Shown: positions 28,584 through 37,942, counted from the first letter of the stretch. The stretch: 64,000 nucleotides of DNA from Paraburkholderia antibiotica (GCF_012927125.1 NZ_JABBFZ010000014.1:124001-188000); one strand, 5' to 3'. The notes: generated from the sequence alone by a model not told the origin. Numbers and translations are program-made.

Positions 28584-28784
28584 TTACTCGGCCATCGGGC
28601 CCTGGTCGGGGCGGCCCGGCAGCTGCTCGTACAGCACCGCGCCGTCGTCGCCGTCGAAACGCTCGACGTAGTTGCGCGCGCCGCACATCGGGCAGCGGAA
28701 CAGCAGCCCCTGACCTTCGTTCTTGATGACGACGTCGGATTGCTCCCACTGCGTGCCGCAGGACTGGTTTCTACAGGTGAACAC
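28584..28784 (-). CDS. Small zinc-ribbon protein
   Basis: 66 aa with two cysteine pairs (CRNQSC and CPMC) typical of a rubredoxin-like zinc ribbon, then an acidic tail. It lies 23 bp upstream of dbpA on the same strand, so likely co-transcribed. The function is unknown; an RNA- or ribosome-related role is only suggested by the dbpA linkage. Confidence 0.75.
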   Translation of the reverse strand: MFTCRNQSCGTQWEQSDVVIKNEGQGLLFRCPMCGARNYVERFDGDDGAVLYEQLPGRPDQGPMAE

Positions 28785-28940
28785 GTTGATTCTCCAACTG
28801 GATTTCTTTCGATGATCGATTGACCGGGCCGCACATCGGCCCGGCCATGCATGGGGTTATTGCTTCGCTGCTGCGTGCCAGGGCATTGCGATGCTGCTCG
28901 TTGCGGCGACTCACGACGACTCACGACGGCTCGCGCCGCC

Positions 28941-29372
28941 TCAGCCCAGATGCGTATGCCGCGGACGCGGCACGGCCACATCCCGGTCGGTCAGGCCGTG
29001 CACGATGCCGCAGTCTTCGACCTGATGCTCGCCGTGACATTGGTCGCGCAGCGTCGTCAATTGCGCTTTCAGTTGCTGCAGCTCTTCGATACGCGTGTCG
29101 ACATGCGCGACGTGCTCGTCGATCAGCGCATGCATGCCGCCGCAGCCGTTCGCCGGCGCATCGGTCAGACGCAGCAACGCGCGGATTTCGTCGTGGGTCA
29201 TGTCGAGCGCGCGGCAATTGCGGATAAAGCGCAGACGCTCGACGTGCTTCGCCGTGTAACTACGGTAATTGGCTTCGGTGCGCTCCGCCTCGGGCAGCAG
29301 GCGCTCTTTTTCGTAGAAACGGATGGTTTCCGTCGTGCAATGGGCGATTTTCGCCAGTTCGCCGATTTTCAT
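28941..29372 (-). CDS. cadR: MerR-family Cd(II)/Pb(II)/Zn(II)-responsive regulator
   Basis: 143 aa. N-terminal MerR helix-turn-helix (MKIGELAKIAHCTTETIRFYEKERLL), a long dimerisation helix (LIDEHVAHVDTRIEELQQLK) and a C-terminal metal-binding region with cysteines near residues 77, 112 and 120 (NGCGG, QCHGEHQVEDCG) and a His-rich end. This is the CadR/PbrR subgroup. The start at 29372; a long in-frame extension upstream crosses the divergent promoter and is rejected. It activates the divergent P-type ATPase gene. Confidence 0.92.
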   Translation of the reverse strand: MKIGELAKIAHCTTETIRFYEKERLLPEAERTEANYRSYTAKHVERLRFIRNCRALDMTHDEIRALLRLTDAPANGCGGMHALIDEHVAHVDTRIEELQQLKAQLTTLRDQCHGEHQVEDCGIVHGLTDRDVAVPRPRHTHLG

Positions 29373-29393
29373 GGACCTTTCCTCCACACGGCC

Positions 29394-29425
29394 TTGACCT
29401 TGTAGTGGCTTCAAGGTGTTTACTA
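29394..29425 (+). promoter_or_regulatory. MerR-type promoter/operator of cadA
   Basis: -35 TTGACC (29394-29399) and -10 TTACTA (29420-29425) are separated by 20 bp, the overlong spacer typical of MerR-type promoters. Between them lies a 9-bp dyad, ACCTTGTAG / CTTCAAGGT (29397-29417), with one mismatch. Confidence 0.85.
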
Positions 29426-29453
29426 GACCACAAATCGCACGAGGAAGCCACCC

Positions 29454-31979
29454 ATGCCTGAAACCAACCACCTTGCCACCACTCGCCCGGAATTGGGCGA
29501 AGCCTTGCCGCACGGAGCTCACGGGGAAGTTGGCGCGCAGCCCGGCCACCCGCGCGATCACGGGGCGGAAGGCTGCTGCGGACATCGCGAGCACGCGCAT
29601 GCCGATGACGAGCATGCGCACGCTCAAAGCGCGACTGAAGACGGCGGCGAACGGCGCGAAGAGCATCGCCACCACCGTCAAGACGCCTGCGAAGCGGGTC
29701 ACGATCACGCTGACGGGCACGACCACGAACATGACCACGGCCACGCGTCGGCCTCCGCTCATGACCACGCCGACGGCGCCTGCTGCGCCCCCGCCGCGTT
29801 CGCACCGACGTCGCTGCGCCTGCCGCCTTCCGAAGCCGTCGGCGACGATCTGCGCACCGCGATCCGCATCCTGCAGATGGACTGCCCGACCGAAGAAGCG
29901 CTGATCCGCAAGAAACTCGGCCGCATGCCGGCCGTGCGCAGCCTGGACTTCAACCTGATGCAGCGCGTGCTGACCGTCGTGCACGCGCCCGATGCGCTCG
30001 ACACCGTCCTCGCCGCACTGCGTTCGCTCGACTTCACGCCCGAACTGGCCAGCAATACGGGTGGCGAAAGCGGGAACGGGGCGAACGCCGGCGCCGCGTC
30101 GCACGCGGCCGCCAGCGCCACGCGCAAGCCTTGGTGGCCGCTGATCCTCGCCGGCGTCATCGCGGCGGCCTCAGAGGCCGCTAGCTGGCTCGGCGCGCCC
30201 ATCTGGATGGTGGCGGGTCTCGCGATCGTCGCGATCGCCTCCTGCGGTCTCACGACGTATCGCAAGGGTTGGCTCGCGCTGCGCAACGGCAACCTGAACA
30301 TCAACGCGCTGATGAGCATCGCGGTGACCGGCGCGGCGCTGCTCGGCCAGTGGCCCGAAGCTGCAATGGTGATGGTGCTGTTCACGATCGCCGAGCTGAT
30401 CGAGGCACGCTCGCTCGATCGCGCGCGCAATGCGATCGAGGGGTTGATGCGGCTCACGCCGGAAGAAGCGAGCGTGCAGCAACCTGACGGCGCGTGGCAG
30501 TCCGTGCGCGTCGACGCGATCGCGCCCGGCGCGCTGGTGCGCGTGAAGCCGGGCGAGCGGATCGCGCTCGATGGAGAACTCGTCGCGGGACGCTCGAGCG
30601 TCGATCAGGCGCCGATCACCGGCGAAAGCCTGCCCATCGATAAGACCGTCGGCGATACGGTGTTCGCCGGCACGATCAACCAGAGCGGCTCGTTCGACTA
30701 TCGCGTGACGGCTGCGGCCGGCAACACGACGCTCGCGCGCATCATCCATGCGGTCGAGGAAGCGCAGGGCACGAAAGCGCCGACGCAGCGCTTCGTCGAT
30801 ACCTTCGCACGCGTTTATACGCCGATCGTGTTCGCGATCGCGCTGGCTGTTGCGCTGGTGCCGCCGCTGCTGTTCGGTGGCGCGTGGCATGCGTGGGTCT
30901 ACAAGGCGCTGGTGCTGCTGGTGATCGCGTGTCCGTGCGCGCTGGTGATCTCGACGCCGGTGACGATCGTCAGCGGACTCGCGGCCGCGGCGCGCAAGGG
31001 GATTCTGATCAAGGGGGGCGTGTACCTCGAACAGGGGCGCAAGCTGAGCCGGCTCGCACTCGATAAGACCGGGACGATTACGCATGGCAAGCCGGTGCTG
31101 ACGGGGTTTGAGGTGTTGGGCGACGAAGCCGACACCGTCCACTACCGCACGCTCGCGGCAAGTCTCGCGGGCCGCTCGGATCATCCTGTCTCGATGGCGA
31201 TTGCCGCAGCCCCTGACGTTGGCGACATTAAGCATCTACACGTCGACGCCTTCGAAGCGCTCGCCGGACGCGGCGTGCGCGGCGACATCGACGGCGTGAC
31301 GTACTGGCTCGGCAATCATCGCCTGATCGAAGAGCTGGGCCGCTGCTCGCCGCAACTCGAAGCGCGTCTCGACGCGCTCGAACAGCAGGGCAAAACCGTC
31401 GTCATGCTCGCCGACGCGCAGCGCGTGCTCGCGCTGTTCGCGGTCGCCGACACGGTGAAGGACACGAGCCGCGACGCCGTCGCCGAATTGCGGCGGCTCG
31501 GCGTCGGCACCGCGATGCTCACCGGCGACAACCGCCACACCGCCGCGGCGATCGCGCAGCAGGTCGGCGTCGATGAAGCACGCGGCGATCAGTTGCCCGA
31601 GGACAAACTCGACGCGGTCGCGCAGTGGTCGGCCGCCGGCGCGACCGTCGGCATGGTCGGCGATGGCATCAACGATGCCCCAGCGCTCGCGCGCGCCGAC
31701 ATCGGCTTCGCGATGGGCGCGATGGGCACCGACACCGCGATCGAAACCGCCGACGTCGCGCTGATGGACGACGACCTGCGCAAGATCCCGGCGTTTATCC
31801 GCCTGTCGAAGGCAACGCATGCGGTGCTCGTGCAGAACATCGCGCTCGCGCTCGGCATCAAGAGCGTGTTTCTCGTGCTGACGTTGATGGGCTTTGGCAC
31901 GATGTGGATGGCAGTGTTCGCCGATGTCGGCGCAAGTTTGCTGGTGGTGGGGAATGGGTTGAGGTTGTTGCGGAAGTGA
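29454..31979 (+). CDS. cadA: Heavy-metal translocating P-type ATPase (Cd/Zn/Pb efflux)
   Basis: 841 aa PIB-type ATPase exporting divalent soft metals. Order: a ~115-residue His/Asp/Glu-rich N-terminal extension (HDHADGHDHEHDHGH), an HMA-like domain with MDCPTEE (~residue 141) rather than the usual GMxCxxC, membrane helices, actuator motif ITGESLP, transmembrane CPC (IACPCALVIS), phosphorylation site DKTGTITHG, HP-type motif (SDHPVSMAI), and hinge VGDGINDAPALA. Divergent from cadR and under its MerR-type promoter. Confidence 0.94.
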   Translation: MPETNHLATTRPELGEALPHGAHGEVGAQPGHPRDHGAEGCCGHREHAHADDEHAHAQSATEDGGERREEHRHHRQDACEAGHDHADGHDHEHDHGHASASAHDHADGACCAPAAFAPTSLRLPPSEAVGDDLRTAIRILQMDCPTEEALIRKKLGRMPAVRSLDFNLMQRVLTVVHAPDALDTVLAALRSLDFTPELASNTGGESGNGANAGAASHAAASATRKPWWPLILAGVIAAASEAASWLGAPIWMVAGLAIVAIASCGLTTYRKGWLALRNGNLNINALMSIAVTGAALLGQWPEAAMVMVLFTIAELIEARSLDRARNAIEGLMRLTPEEASVQQPDGAWQSVRVDAIAPGALVRVKPGERIALDGELVAGRSSVDQAPITGESLPIDKTVGDTVFAGTINQSGSFDYRVTAAAGNTTLARIIHAVEEAQGTKAPTQRFVDTFARVYTPIVFAIALAVALVPPLLFGGAWHAWVYKALVLLVIACPCALVISTPVTIVSGLAAAARKGILIKGGVYLEQGRKLSRLALDKTGTITHGKPVLTGFEVLGDEADTVHYRTLAASLAGRSDHPVSMAIAAAPDVGDIKHLHVDAFEALAGRGVRGDIDGVTYWLGNHRLIEELGRCSPQLEARLDALEQQGKTVVMLADAQRVLALFAVADTVKDTSRDAVAELRRLGVGTAMLTGDNRHTAAAIAQQVGVDEARGDQLPEDKLDAVAQWSAAGATVGMVGDGINDAPALARADIGFAMGAMGTDTAIETADVALMDDDLRKIPAFIRLSKATHAVLVQNIALALGIKSVFLVLTLMGFGTMWMAVFADVGASLLVVGNGLRLLRK

Positions 31980-32092
31980 GCACGCTGGGTTGGGGGGCTT
32001 GCCGTGCGGCGTATACCGCTACCGCTCGCACACGGTAACGAACGATGCCCGGCTGATCGCACGCCAGCTTCGCCGCGCGTTAACTCTCCGGC

Positions 32093-32908
32093 TTAGCCCG
32101 CCGTTGAATCTGAATCCGCATCGCTGCTGACGGCTGGCATCGCTGGAGTGCTCGTCAGCAGCGCATCGCTATCGTCTTTCAAACCGACCCCGGTTAACCG
32201 AAGGGCACGTGCCTGCGTCAGCAGATAGTGCAGCTTGTGCGCGGCCTGCGGATAGTCGAGGCCTTCGGGACGCACGTTCGAAATGCAGTTGCGCTGCGCG
32301 TCGCTGCAACCCGTTTTCGGCGCGTACGTGATGTAGATGCCGAGACTATCCGGCGAACTCAAACCGGGCCGCTCGCCGATCAGCATCACGACGATCCTCG
32401 CGTTCAGCAATTCACCGATTTCGTCGCCAAGCGCGACGCGTGCCTGCCGCGCGACTACCACCGGGCCAATGGTCCAATCCGTCAGCTTCGGATAGATCGC
32501 TTGCAGCAGCGGGACAGCCTGCTTCGATGCGGCGAATGCCGATAGGCCATCGGCGATCACGAACAGTACGTCGCTGGGTTGCGTGGGCGCATGCGCTTGC
32601 CTTTTTAGCAATGCCGCACGGCTTTCGTCCGACAAACGTCGCCCCAGATCAGGACGCCTTAAATAATGCTCGCGATCCGGCGCCGCGCTGTGCACGTCGA
32701 GCGATTCGAATCCGTGCGCGCGCAATGCTTCGTGAAGTGCATTTGCATCGAGCGGCTGATGCACGGCGTCGCGCGCCTGCGCATGCGCGAGATTGAACGC
32801 GAGCAACGGCGCGGTCGGCAGACCGTTGCCCGCGCGGCCCAGCGCGATACGCGCCTGAGTGAACTGACGCAGCGCGTTCCACGGATCTTTATCGAGCGAA
32901 TCGTTCAT
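32093..32908 (-). CDS. eutC: Ethanolamine ammonia-lyase small subunit
   Basis: 271 aa light chain of the adenosylcobalamin-dependent lyase that splits ethanolamine into acetaldehyde and ammonia. Conserved motifs: RPDLGRRLSD, DVLFVIADGLSA, LIGERPGLSSPDSLGIYIT, and RNCISNVRPEGL. The start (32908, MNDSLDKDPW) overlaps the eutB stop by 4 bases. A ~20-residue low-complexity Ser/Asp tail ends the protein. Confidence 0.95.
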   Translation of the reverse strand: MNDSLDKDPWNALRQFTQARIALGRAGNGLPTAPLLAFNLAHAQARDAVHQPLDANALHEALRAHGFESLDVHSAAPDREHYLRRPDLGRRLSDESRAALLKRQAHAPTQPSDVLFVIADGLSAFAASKQAVPLLQAIYPKLTDWTIGPVVVARQARVALGDEIGELLNARIVVMLIGERPGLSSPDSLGIYITYAPKTGCSDAQRNCISNVRPEGLDYPQAAHKLHYLLTQARALRLTGVGLKDDSDALLTSTPAMPAVSSDADSDSTAG

Positions 32909-34299
32909 GCGATGCCCATCCAGTCGCGTGCGCCTTCGAGCAGCGGTTGCCGCGCCGCTGTGCCGAGCAATGCGCCGCTGGAATCGATGATCTGCATCGA
33001 CTCCAGCCACGCTTCGAACTCGGGCGCGCGCCGTAAGCCGAGCACCTCGCGCACGTACAGCGCGTCATGAAACGACGTGCTCTGATAGTTGAGCATCACG
33101 TCGTCCGCGCCCGGTACGCCCATGATGAAATTGACGCCCGCGACGCCGAGCAGCGTCAGCAGATTGTCCATGTCGTCCTGATCCGCTTCGGCGTGATTCG
33201 TGTAGCAGATGTCGCAACCCATCGGCACGCCGAGCAGCTTGCCGCAGAAGTGATCCTCGAGACCCGCGCGCGTGATCTGCTTGCCGTCGTACAGATACTC
33301 GGGGCCGATGAAGCCGACCACTGTGTTCACCAGAAACGGCTTGAACTTGCGTGCGACCGCATACGCGCGCGCCTCGCAGGTCTGCTGATCGACGCCGAAA
33401 TGCGCATCGGCCGACAACGCGCTGCCCTGCCCCGTTTCGAAGTACATCAGATTGCTGCCGACGGTGCCACGTCGCAGCGACAGCCCAGCGTCGTACGCTT
33501 CCTGCAGCAACGCGAGCGAAATGCCGAAGCTCGCGTTGGCTTTCTCCGTGCCCGCGATCGACTGAAACACCAGATCGACGGGCGCGCCTTTTTCGATCGC
33601 GGCGATCGTGTTCGTCACATGCGTGAGCACGCACGATTGCGTCGGCACCTGATAGCGCTGGCGGAATTCGTCGATCATCAGCAGTAGCTTTGTGATCGCG
33701 GCGAGGTTGTCGCTGGCGGGATTGATGCCGATCATCGCGTCGCCGCAGCCGTAAAGCAGGCCGTCGAGCATCGACGCGGCGATGCCTTTGACGTCGTCGG
33801 TTGGGTGGTTCGGTTGCAGGCGGACCGACATGCGGCCCGGCAAACCGACCGTGTTGCGAAAACGCGTGACGACCGGGCGTTTACGCGCGACGGCGATCAG
33901 GTCCTGGTTGCGCATCAGCTTCGAGACTGCGGCGACCATTTCGGGTGTGAGGCCGTCGGTGATGCGTTCTAGTGTGGTTGTATCGGTCGTGCTGCTCAGC
34001 AGCCAGTTGCGGAAATCGCCGACCGTCAGATGCGAGATTTCGGCGAAGGCTTGCGGCGAGTGATCGTCGATGATCAGGCGGGTGACTTCGTCGGTCTCGT
34101 AGGGAATCAGCGGTTCATTCAGGAAGGTGCGCAGCGGGACCTGGGCCAACGCCATCTGGGCGACGACCCGCTCTTCTTCGCTCGCTGCCGCGATGCCGGC
34201 GAGTTGATCGCCCGAGCGCTGCGGGCTCGCTTTGGCGAGCAGGGTCTTCAGGTCGGCGAAGCGGTACGTGCGACCGCCGATCGATTCGGTGTAGCTCAT
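32905..34299 (-). CDS. eutB: Ethanolamine ammonia-lyase large subunit
   Basis: 464 aa catalytic chain with TIM barrel. Conserved stretches include GDAMIGINPASDN, QSIAGTEKANASFG, and GCDICYTNHAEADQDDMDNL. It is translationally coupled to eutC. No shell, permease or reactivase genes are present, so this is the simple, compartment-free eutBC type. Confidence 0.96.
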   Translation of the reverse strand: MSYTESIGGRTYRFADLKTLLAKASPQRSGDQLAGIAAASEEERVVAQMALAQVPLRTFLNEPLIPYETDEVTRLIIDDHSPQAFAEISHLTVGDFRNWLLSSTTDTTTLERITDGLTPEMVAAVSKLMRNQDLIAVARKRPVVTRFRNTVGLPGRMSVRLQPNHPTDDVKGIAASMLDGLLYGCGDAMIGINPASDNLAAITKLLLMIDEFRQRYQVPTQSCVLTHVTNTIAAIEKGAPVDLVFQSIAGTEKANASFGISLALLQEAYDAGLSLRRGTVGSNLMYFETGQGSALSADAHFGVDQQTCEARAYAVARKFKPFLVNTVVGFIGPEYLYDGKQITRAGLEDHFCGKLLGVPMGCDICYTNHAEADQDDMDNLLTLLGVAGVNFIMGVPGADDVMLNYQSTSFHDALYVREVLGLRRAPEFEAWLESMQIIDSSGALLGTAARQPLLEGARDWMGIA

Positions 34300-34719
34300 G
34301 TTTACGGCTCCATCGCTTCGCGCGAACGCGGGCGGGAAGGGAACAGCGGTTTACATGTTGCGTACTGCAGGTGGCGTGCGTCAAACGATAACGCCAAATC
34401 GACGCGGCGTCACGTTGCGGGGTTTTAGACTTCTCTGTGCTGTTTACCGATGCACGGCTTAGGGATGCTGTTTTGTCGACGCTGATTTTCGACTCGCGAC
34501 GTATACCGGCGCTGCTGTGCCCGCATTGGCCGCTTTTTGCCGCTCGCGTCGCGATGTTTATCGACTCCACGAGATCAAGCGCGCGAAATGGTCAGCGGGC
34601 GCTTAACCTGCGTCACGAAGAGCCAGCGGGTTAACTCCGCAGAATTTGGTAAACGGCGGCGACGCGCCGGCGTGATACCTTGTCCGCATCCTCTCGCGCC
34701 AATTTTCCGCGGTCCAGTC
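34300..34719. other. Non-coding gap upstream of eutB and the AraC-GyrI gene
   Basis: 420-bp divergent interval. It should hold promoters for both flanking genes, but I see no convincing -35/-10 pair or dyad. Confidence 0.4.
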
Positions 34720-35601
34720 ATGAACGAGTCAGACCATCGCGCTCGATACGAAACGCGGCTCGCCCGCGTGCTCGACCATATCTACGATCACCTCGACGAA
34801 CCGCTCGATATCGGACGGCTTGCGGAGATTGCGTGTCTGTCGCCGTATCACTGGCACCGGATTTATCAGGCGATGTACGGCGAGACGGTCGCGACGACGG
34901 TGCGGCGTTTACGACTGCATCGTGCGGCGGGTTTTCTTGCGAATAGCTCGATGCCGATTGCCGAGATCGCTGAGCGCTCGGGGTATAGCAGTTTGCAGTC
35001 TTTTTCGCGGACGTTTCGCGCGGTGTTCGGCGTGCCGCCGGCGCAGTATCGCAGGCAGGGCGCGCATAGCCGGTTCCGGCCGGCGCTTTCAGGAGACGAT
35101 CAAATGTCGATGATGCGTGAAGTAACGATTCGTTCCGTGGAGCCGATGGAAGTGGTATCGGTCGATCATGTCGGGCCTTATATGCAAATCGGCAAGGCCT
35201 TCGATGCGTTGTTCGGCTGGCTGGGACAACACAATCTGCTGGCTGGGGAGATGCGGATGATCGGGCTGTTCTTCGATGATCCGAGCGTGGTCGAGGAGCA
35301 GAAGTTGAGGTCGAAGGCGGCGGTGTTGTTGCCGGGGCGGGTGATGGATGAGGTTCGAACGGCGGTGGCCGCTAACGGTGGGGTTTCGCTGACGCGTATA
35401 CGCGGTGGCGAGTATGCGGTGTTGCGGCACGTCGGGCCGTATAGCGATATGCGGGCGGCCTATGAGTGGTTGTATGGGACGTGGCTCGTGCAGTCCGGAC
35501 GGGAAGCGGCGGATGCGCCAGCGTTCGAGGAGTATTTGAATAACCCGAAGGAGACGGCGCCCGCGGAGTTGGTTACGGAGATTTGTTTGCCGTTGGGGTG
35601 A
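34720..35601 (+). CDS. AraC-family regulator with GyrI-like effector domain
   Basis: 293 aa. The N-terminal double helix-turn-helix (residues 10-110: LDIGRLAEIACLSPYHWHRI and IAEIAERSGYSSLQSFSRTF) is followed by a GyrI-like small-molecule-binding domain (135-293: REVTIRSVEPMEVVSVDHVGPY, YAVLRHVGPYSDM). This is the Rob/SbmC architecture, often linked to drug or toxin response. Start at 34720. Confidence 0.9.
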   Translation: MNESDHRARYETRLARVLDHIYDHLDEPLDIGRLAEIACLSPYHWHRIYQAMYGETVATTVRRLRLHRAAGFLANSSMPIAEIAERSGYSSLQSFSRTFRAVFGVPPAQYRRQGAHSRFRPALSGDDQMSMMREVTIRSVEPMEVVSVDHVGPYMQIGKAFDALFGWLGQHNLLAGEMRMIGLFFDDPSVVEEQKLRSKAAVLLPGRVMDEVRTAVAANGGVSLTRIRGGEYAVLRHVGPYSDMRAAYEWLYGTWLVQSGREAADAPAFEEYLNNPKETAPAELVTEICLPLG

Positions 35602-36055
35602 GGTGGGGGGCGTGGTTGTAGAAGTGTTTGGCTGCTGCCTTTTGCTTTCTTGCTTCTGCTTGCCGTGAGGTTGCGGTCGTCGTGTGCGTATACGTTGCGC
35701 GGACTTTCGCCTGCTCCTCTGGTTTTTATAGTCTTTGTATATGTATACGTAGTAATAGTTAACAAGCAACGCATTCCGCTGTGGATAACTTCGAAGTTCG
35801 TTTACAGATCAACGCGCTGCGGAATCGATAACCCTTGGGAGCGCACGCGGACAGGTTAACGGAGCTCGGGAGAATTTTTGGGCGGCCGGTTAACGTCGTG
35901 CGCTTATCAAGGTTTCGCCCACAACGTGTTCCGGGGTTTTTACAAAAGTTGTCCAGAGGGGGATGTGGATAAGTTGGGAAGTCAACTCAGCCAGATCTTT
36001 ACGTGTAATCGGCGCGGCCTCTTCGGGGACACCGTCCGCACTCTCCAAGATTTCC
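35602..36055. other. Convergent intergenic region with two perfect DnaA boxes
   Basis: 454-bp gap between the 3' ends of two convergent genes. It has TGTGGATAA at 35780-35788 and 35964-35972 (reverse complement of TTATCCACA), a near match TTGTCCAGA at 35949-35957, three GTTAAC sites, and an AT-rich stretch at about 35727-35770. No ORF here has coding character. Possible DnaA-binding locus or origin-type element; see findings. Confidence 0.55.
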
Positions 36056-37675
36056 TCAAATCATCGCCTGTTTCACCTTCTCCCAATCCAACCCAAACCT
36101 CGCCAAATACTTTCTCAACCTATCCGCATCATTTGGCTGTTTTTTACTCCGCCGTGACACAGCAAACAGTACACGCCCGGCTTCCGACAAATTTACGGCC
36201 GTACGACAAACCTCTAACACTCGTTCAAGCAGCACCCGGTCGAACATATCGAGTTCGTCAGCTGCGGCCCCTAACACCACGGAGACTAAATCGCTCTTCG
36301 CGCCCTTCGCGCCCTTCGCGTCTGCTCCGCCCCACGTCCACTCCAGTCTTTCCACCTCCTGCGCGACAATTCCTTCAGTAATTCTCCCCGCATCCGCCAA
36401 GGTCGCCATCCGCGTCACAGATGCCGAAAGCTCACGGAAATTACCCGTCCATGCCGCACGTGCGGACGTCGCAAACGCCAGATACCGCCGCTTCGCCTCG
36501 ACGTTGAATCTCACCTGTTCTCCCTGCTCATGACCGAACCGATCAAGTTCGAAATCAAGGTTGGGCTCGATATCCTCTCTCCGCTCTGCAAGCCCCGGGA
36601 GCTCATACGTCCACAAATTGATTCGTGCATACAGGTCCTCACGAAACGTCCCGGCTGCAACCATCTGACGCAAATCGCGGTGAGTGCCCGCGATCAACTC
36701 GAAATCGCTCGTCACCTCGACATCCGCACCGACTGGAAAAAAGCGCTTCTCCTCGATCGCCTTCAGAAGCATTGCCTGTTCATCCAGGCCAAGTTCGCCT
36801 ATTTCGTCGAGAAACAGCAAACCTCCATCCGCCGCGCGTAGCAACCCTGCACGCGCGGTCTGCGCACCGGTAAATGCGCCCTTCACGTGTCCAAACAGCG
36901 TCGACATCGCTGCATCGCCACGCAGGGTTGCACAGTTGACCTCGATGAACGGTCCCGCCAGTCGATGCCGCCCGCGCTTGAGCTCATACACGCGCTTCGC
37001 AAGAAACGACTTGCCCGCACCGGTCGGCCCAACCAGCAGCATCGGCGCACGCGAGCGCACCGCCACGCGTTCCAGTTGCTCGATCAGTGCATTGAAACGT
37101 GCATTGCGCGTCGCAATACCCGCTTTCAGAAACGACACCGTATCGTCGCGCTCTCGCGTAAAACGCTGCGCGATCCGGTTATAGCGCGACAGGTCGAGAT
37201 CGATCACCGAGAGCTTGCCGGGCCCGCTCGGCCCTTCATCGGTTTGCGGCGGCGGCGCTGTCTGCACAAGCCGGGCGGGCAGATAGCGCGCCTCCGCGAG
37301 CAGGAACCAGCAGATCTGCGCGACGTGCGTGCCGGTCGTGATGTGAATCAGGTAATCCTCGTGGTCAAGGTCGAACGGATACGCACGAGCGTAGTCGTGC
37401 AGCGTTGCGTAGACCTCCTCGAAATCCCACGGGTCGCGAATCGTTAATGGCGTGAGCCGCACCTCGGTATGCGGCGATGTGCGCGATAGATCATCCTTCA
37501 CGCGATTCGCAAGCCGATCGAAGTCCGGCGAATGCAGCAGTTCGAGCCGGTCGATCGGTAACTCCGGCTGGGCGCACAGCGAAATGGTTGGCCGCCACTT
37601 TTGCCAGCGACGCGGCGCGCGGCCACCCTGATCGAGCACGGTGCCTAGAAAACCGATCGCAACTGTCTTCCGCAT
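36056..37675 (-). CDS. rtcR: RtcR, sigma54-dependent activator of the RNA-repair operon
   Basis: 539 aa. N-terminal ~180 residues are the RtcR (CARF-like) sensory domain: MRKTVAIGFLGTVLDQGG, FEEVYATLHDYARAYPFD, YLIHITTGTHVAQICWFLL. The central AAA+ domain has Walker A GPTGAGKS, the sigma54-contacting GAFTGA and Walker B LLFLDEIGEL, with an arginine-finger region after it. The C-terminal HTH region ends LRKYLARFGLDWEKVKQAM. A short GADAKGAKGAKS repeat lies in the linker near residue 455. Known RtcR proteins sense broken tRNA ends and activate rtc genes. Divergent from the slipin-rtcB unit, with a sigma54 promoter between. Confidence 0.95.
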   Translation of the reverse strand: MRKTVAIGFLGTVLDQGGRAPRRWQKWRPTISLCAQPELPIDRLELLHSPDFDRLANRVKDDLSRTSPHTEVRLTPLTIRDPWDFEEVYATLHDYARAYPFDLDHEDYLIHITTGTHVAQICWFLLAEARYLPARLVQTAPPPQTDEGPSGPGKLSVIDLDLSRYNRIAQRFTRERDDTVSFLKAGIATRNARFNALIEQLERVAVRSRAPMLLVGPTGAGKSFLAKRVYELKRGRHRLAGPFIEVNCATLRGDAAMSTLFGHVKGAFTGAQTARAGLLRAADGGLLFLDEIGELGLDEQAMLLKAIEEKRFFPVGADVEVTSDFELIAGTHRDLRQMVAAGTFREDLYARINLWTYELPGLAERREDIEPNLDFELDRFGHEQGEQVRFNVEAKRRYLAFATSARAAWTGNFRELSASVTRMATLADAGRITEGIVAQEVERLEWTWGGADAKGAKGAKSDLVSVVLGAAADELDMFDRVLLERVLEVCRTAVNLSEAGRVLFAVSRRSKKQPNDADRLRKYLARFGLDWEKVKQAMI

Positions 37676-37746
37676 ATTTATCCAAAAAAATAAAAGACGA
37701 TCCAATTATATCGATTTGGCCCACTTTCTGAGCATCTCATTAAGCA

Positions 37747-37774
37747 ATCTTAAATTTTAGATAGAGAAATTTCT
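37747..37774 (+). promoter_or_regulatory. AT-rich dyads, candidate RtcR enhancer sites
   Basis: Two adjacent inverted repeats about 50-75 bp upstream of the sigma54 promoter: ATCTTAAATTTTAGAT (37747-37762, 7 of 8 pairs) and AGAAATTTCT (37765-37774, perfect). The position suits an upstream activator sequence. Assignment to RtcR is inference. Confidence 0.5.
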
Positions 37775-37822
37775 TTTTAAATTCAATATGTTGATGATTT
37801 TTTCCGTGAACTGACCCAGCGC

Positions 37823-37838
37823 TGGCACGTTAGTCGCT
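37823..37838 (+). promoter_or_regulatory. Sigma54 (-24/-12) promoter of the slipin-rtcB operon
   Basis: TGGCACGTTAGTCGCT: GG of the -24 element and GC of the -12 element are exactly 10 bp apart, matching the TGGCAC-N5-TTGCW consensus. Transcription would start near 37849, 500 bases before the slipin ATG, and would include the tRNA-like modules. Confidence 0.85.
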
Positions 37839-37876
37839 AGATATACCGCAGCCGGACGTCCCTCTGACCCACGAGC

Positions 37877-37893
37877 CAAGGTTCACAACCTTG
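37877..37893 (+). ncRNA. T-arm-like hairpin at the leader 5' end
   Basis: CAAGG-TTCACAA-CCTTG: a 5-bp stem with a 7-base loop beginning TTC, as in a tRNA T-arm, although position 58 is not A. No matching acceptor stem is seen, so it may be a degenerate module. Confidence 0.4.
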
Positions 37894-37942
37894 CTGGTGC
37901 GCCGCCGCCGAACTCTGTTCGTCGCGACTGCGTATGCCGCCA

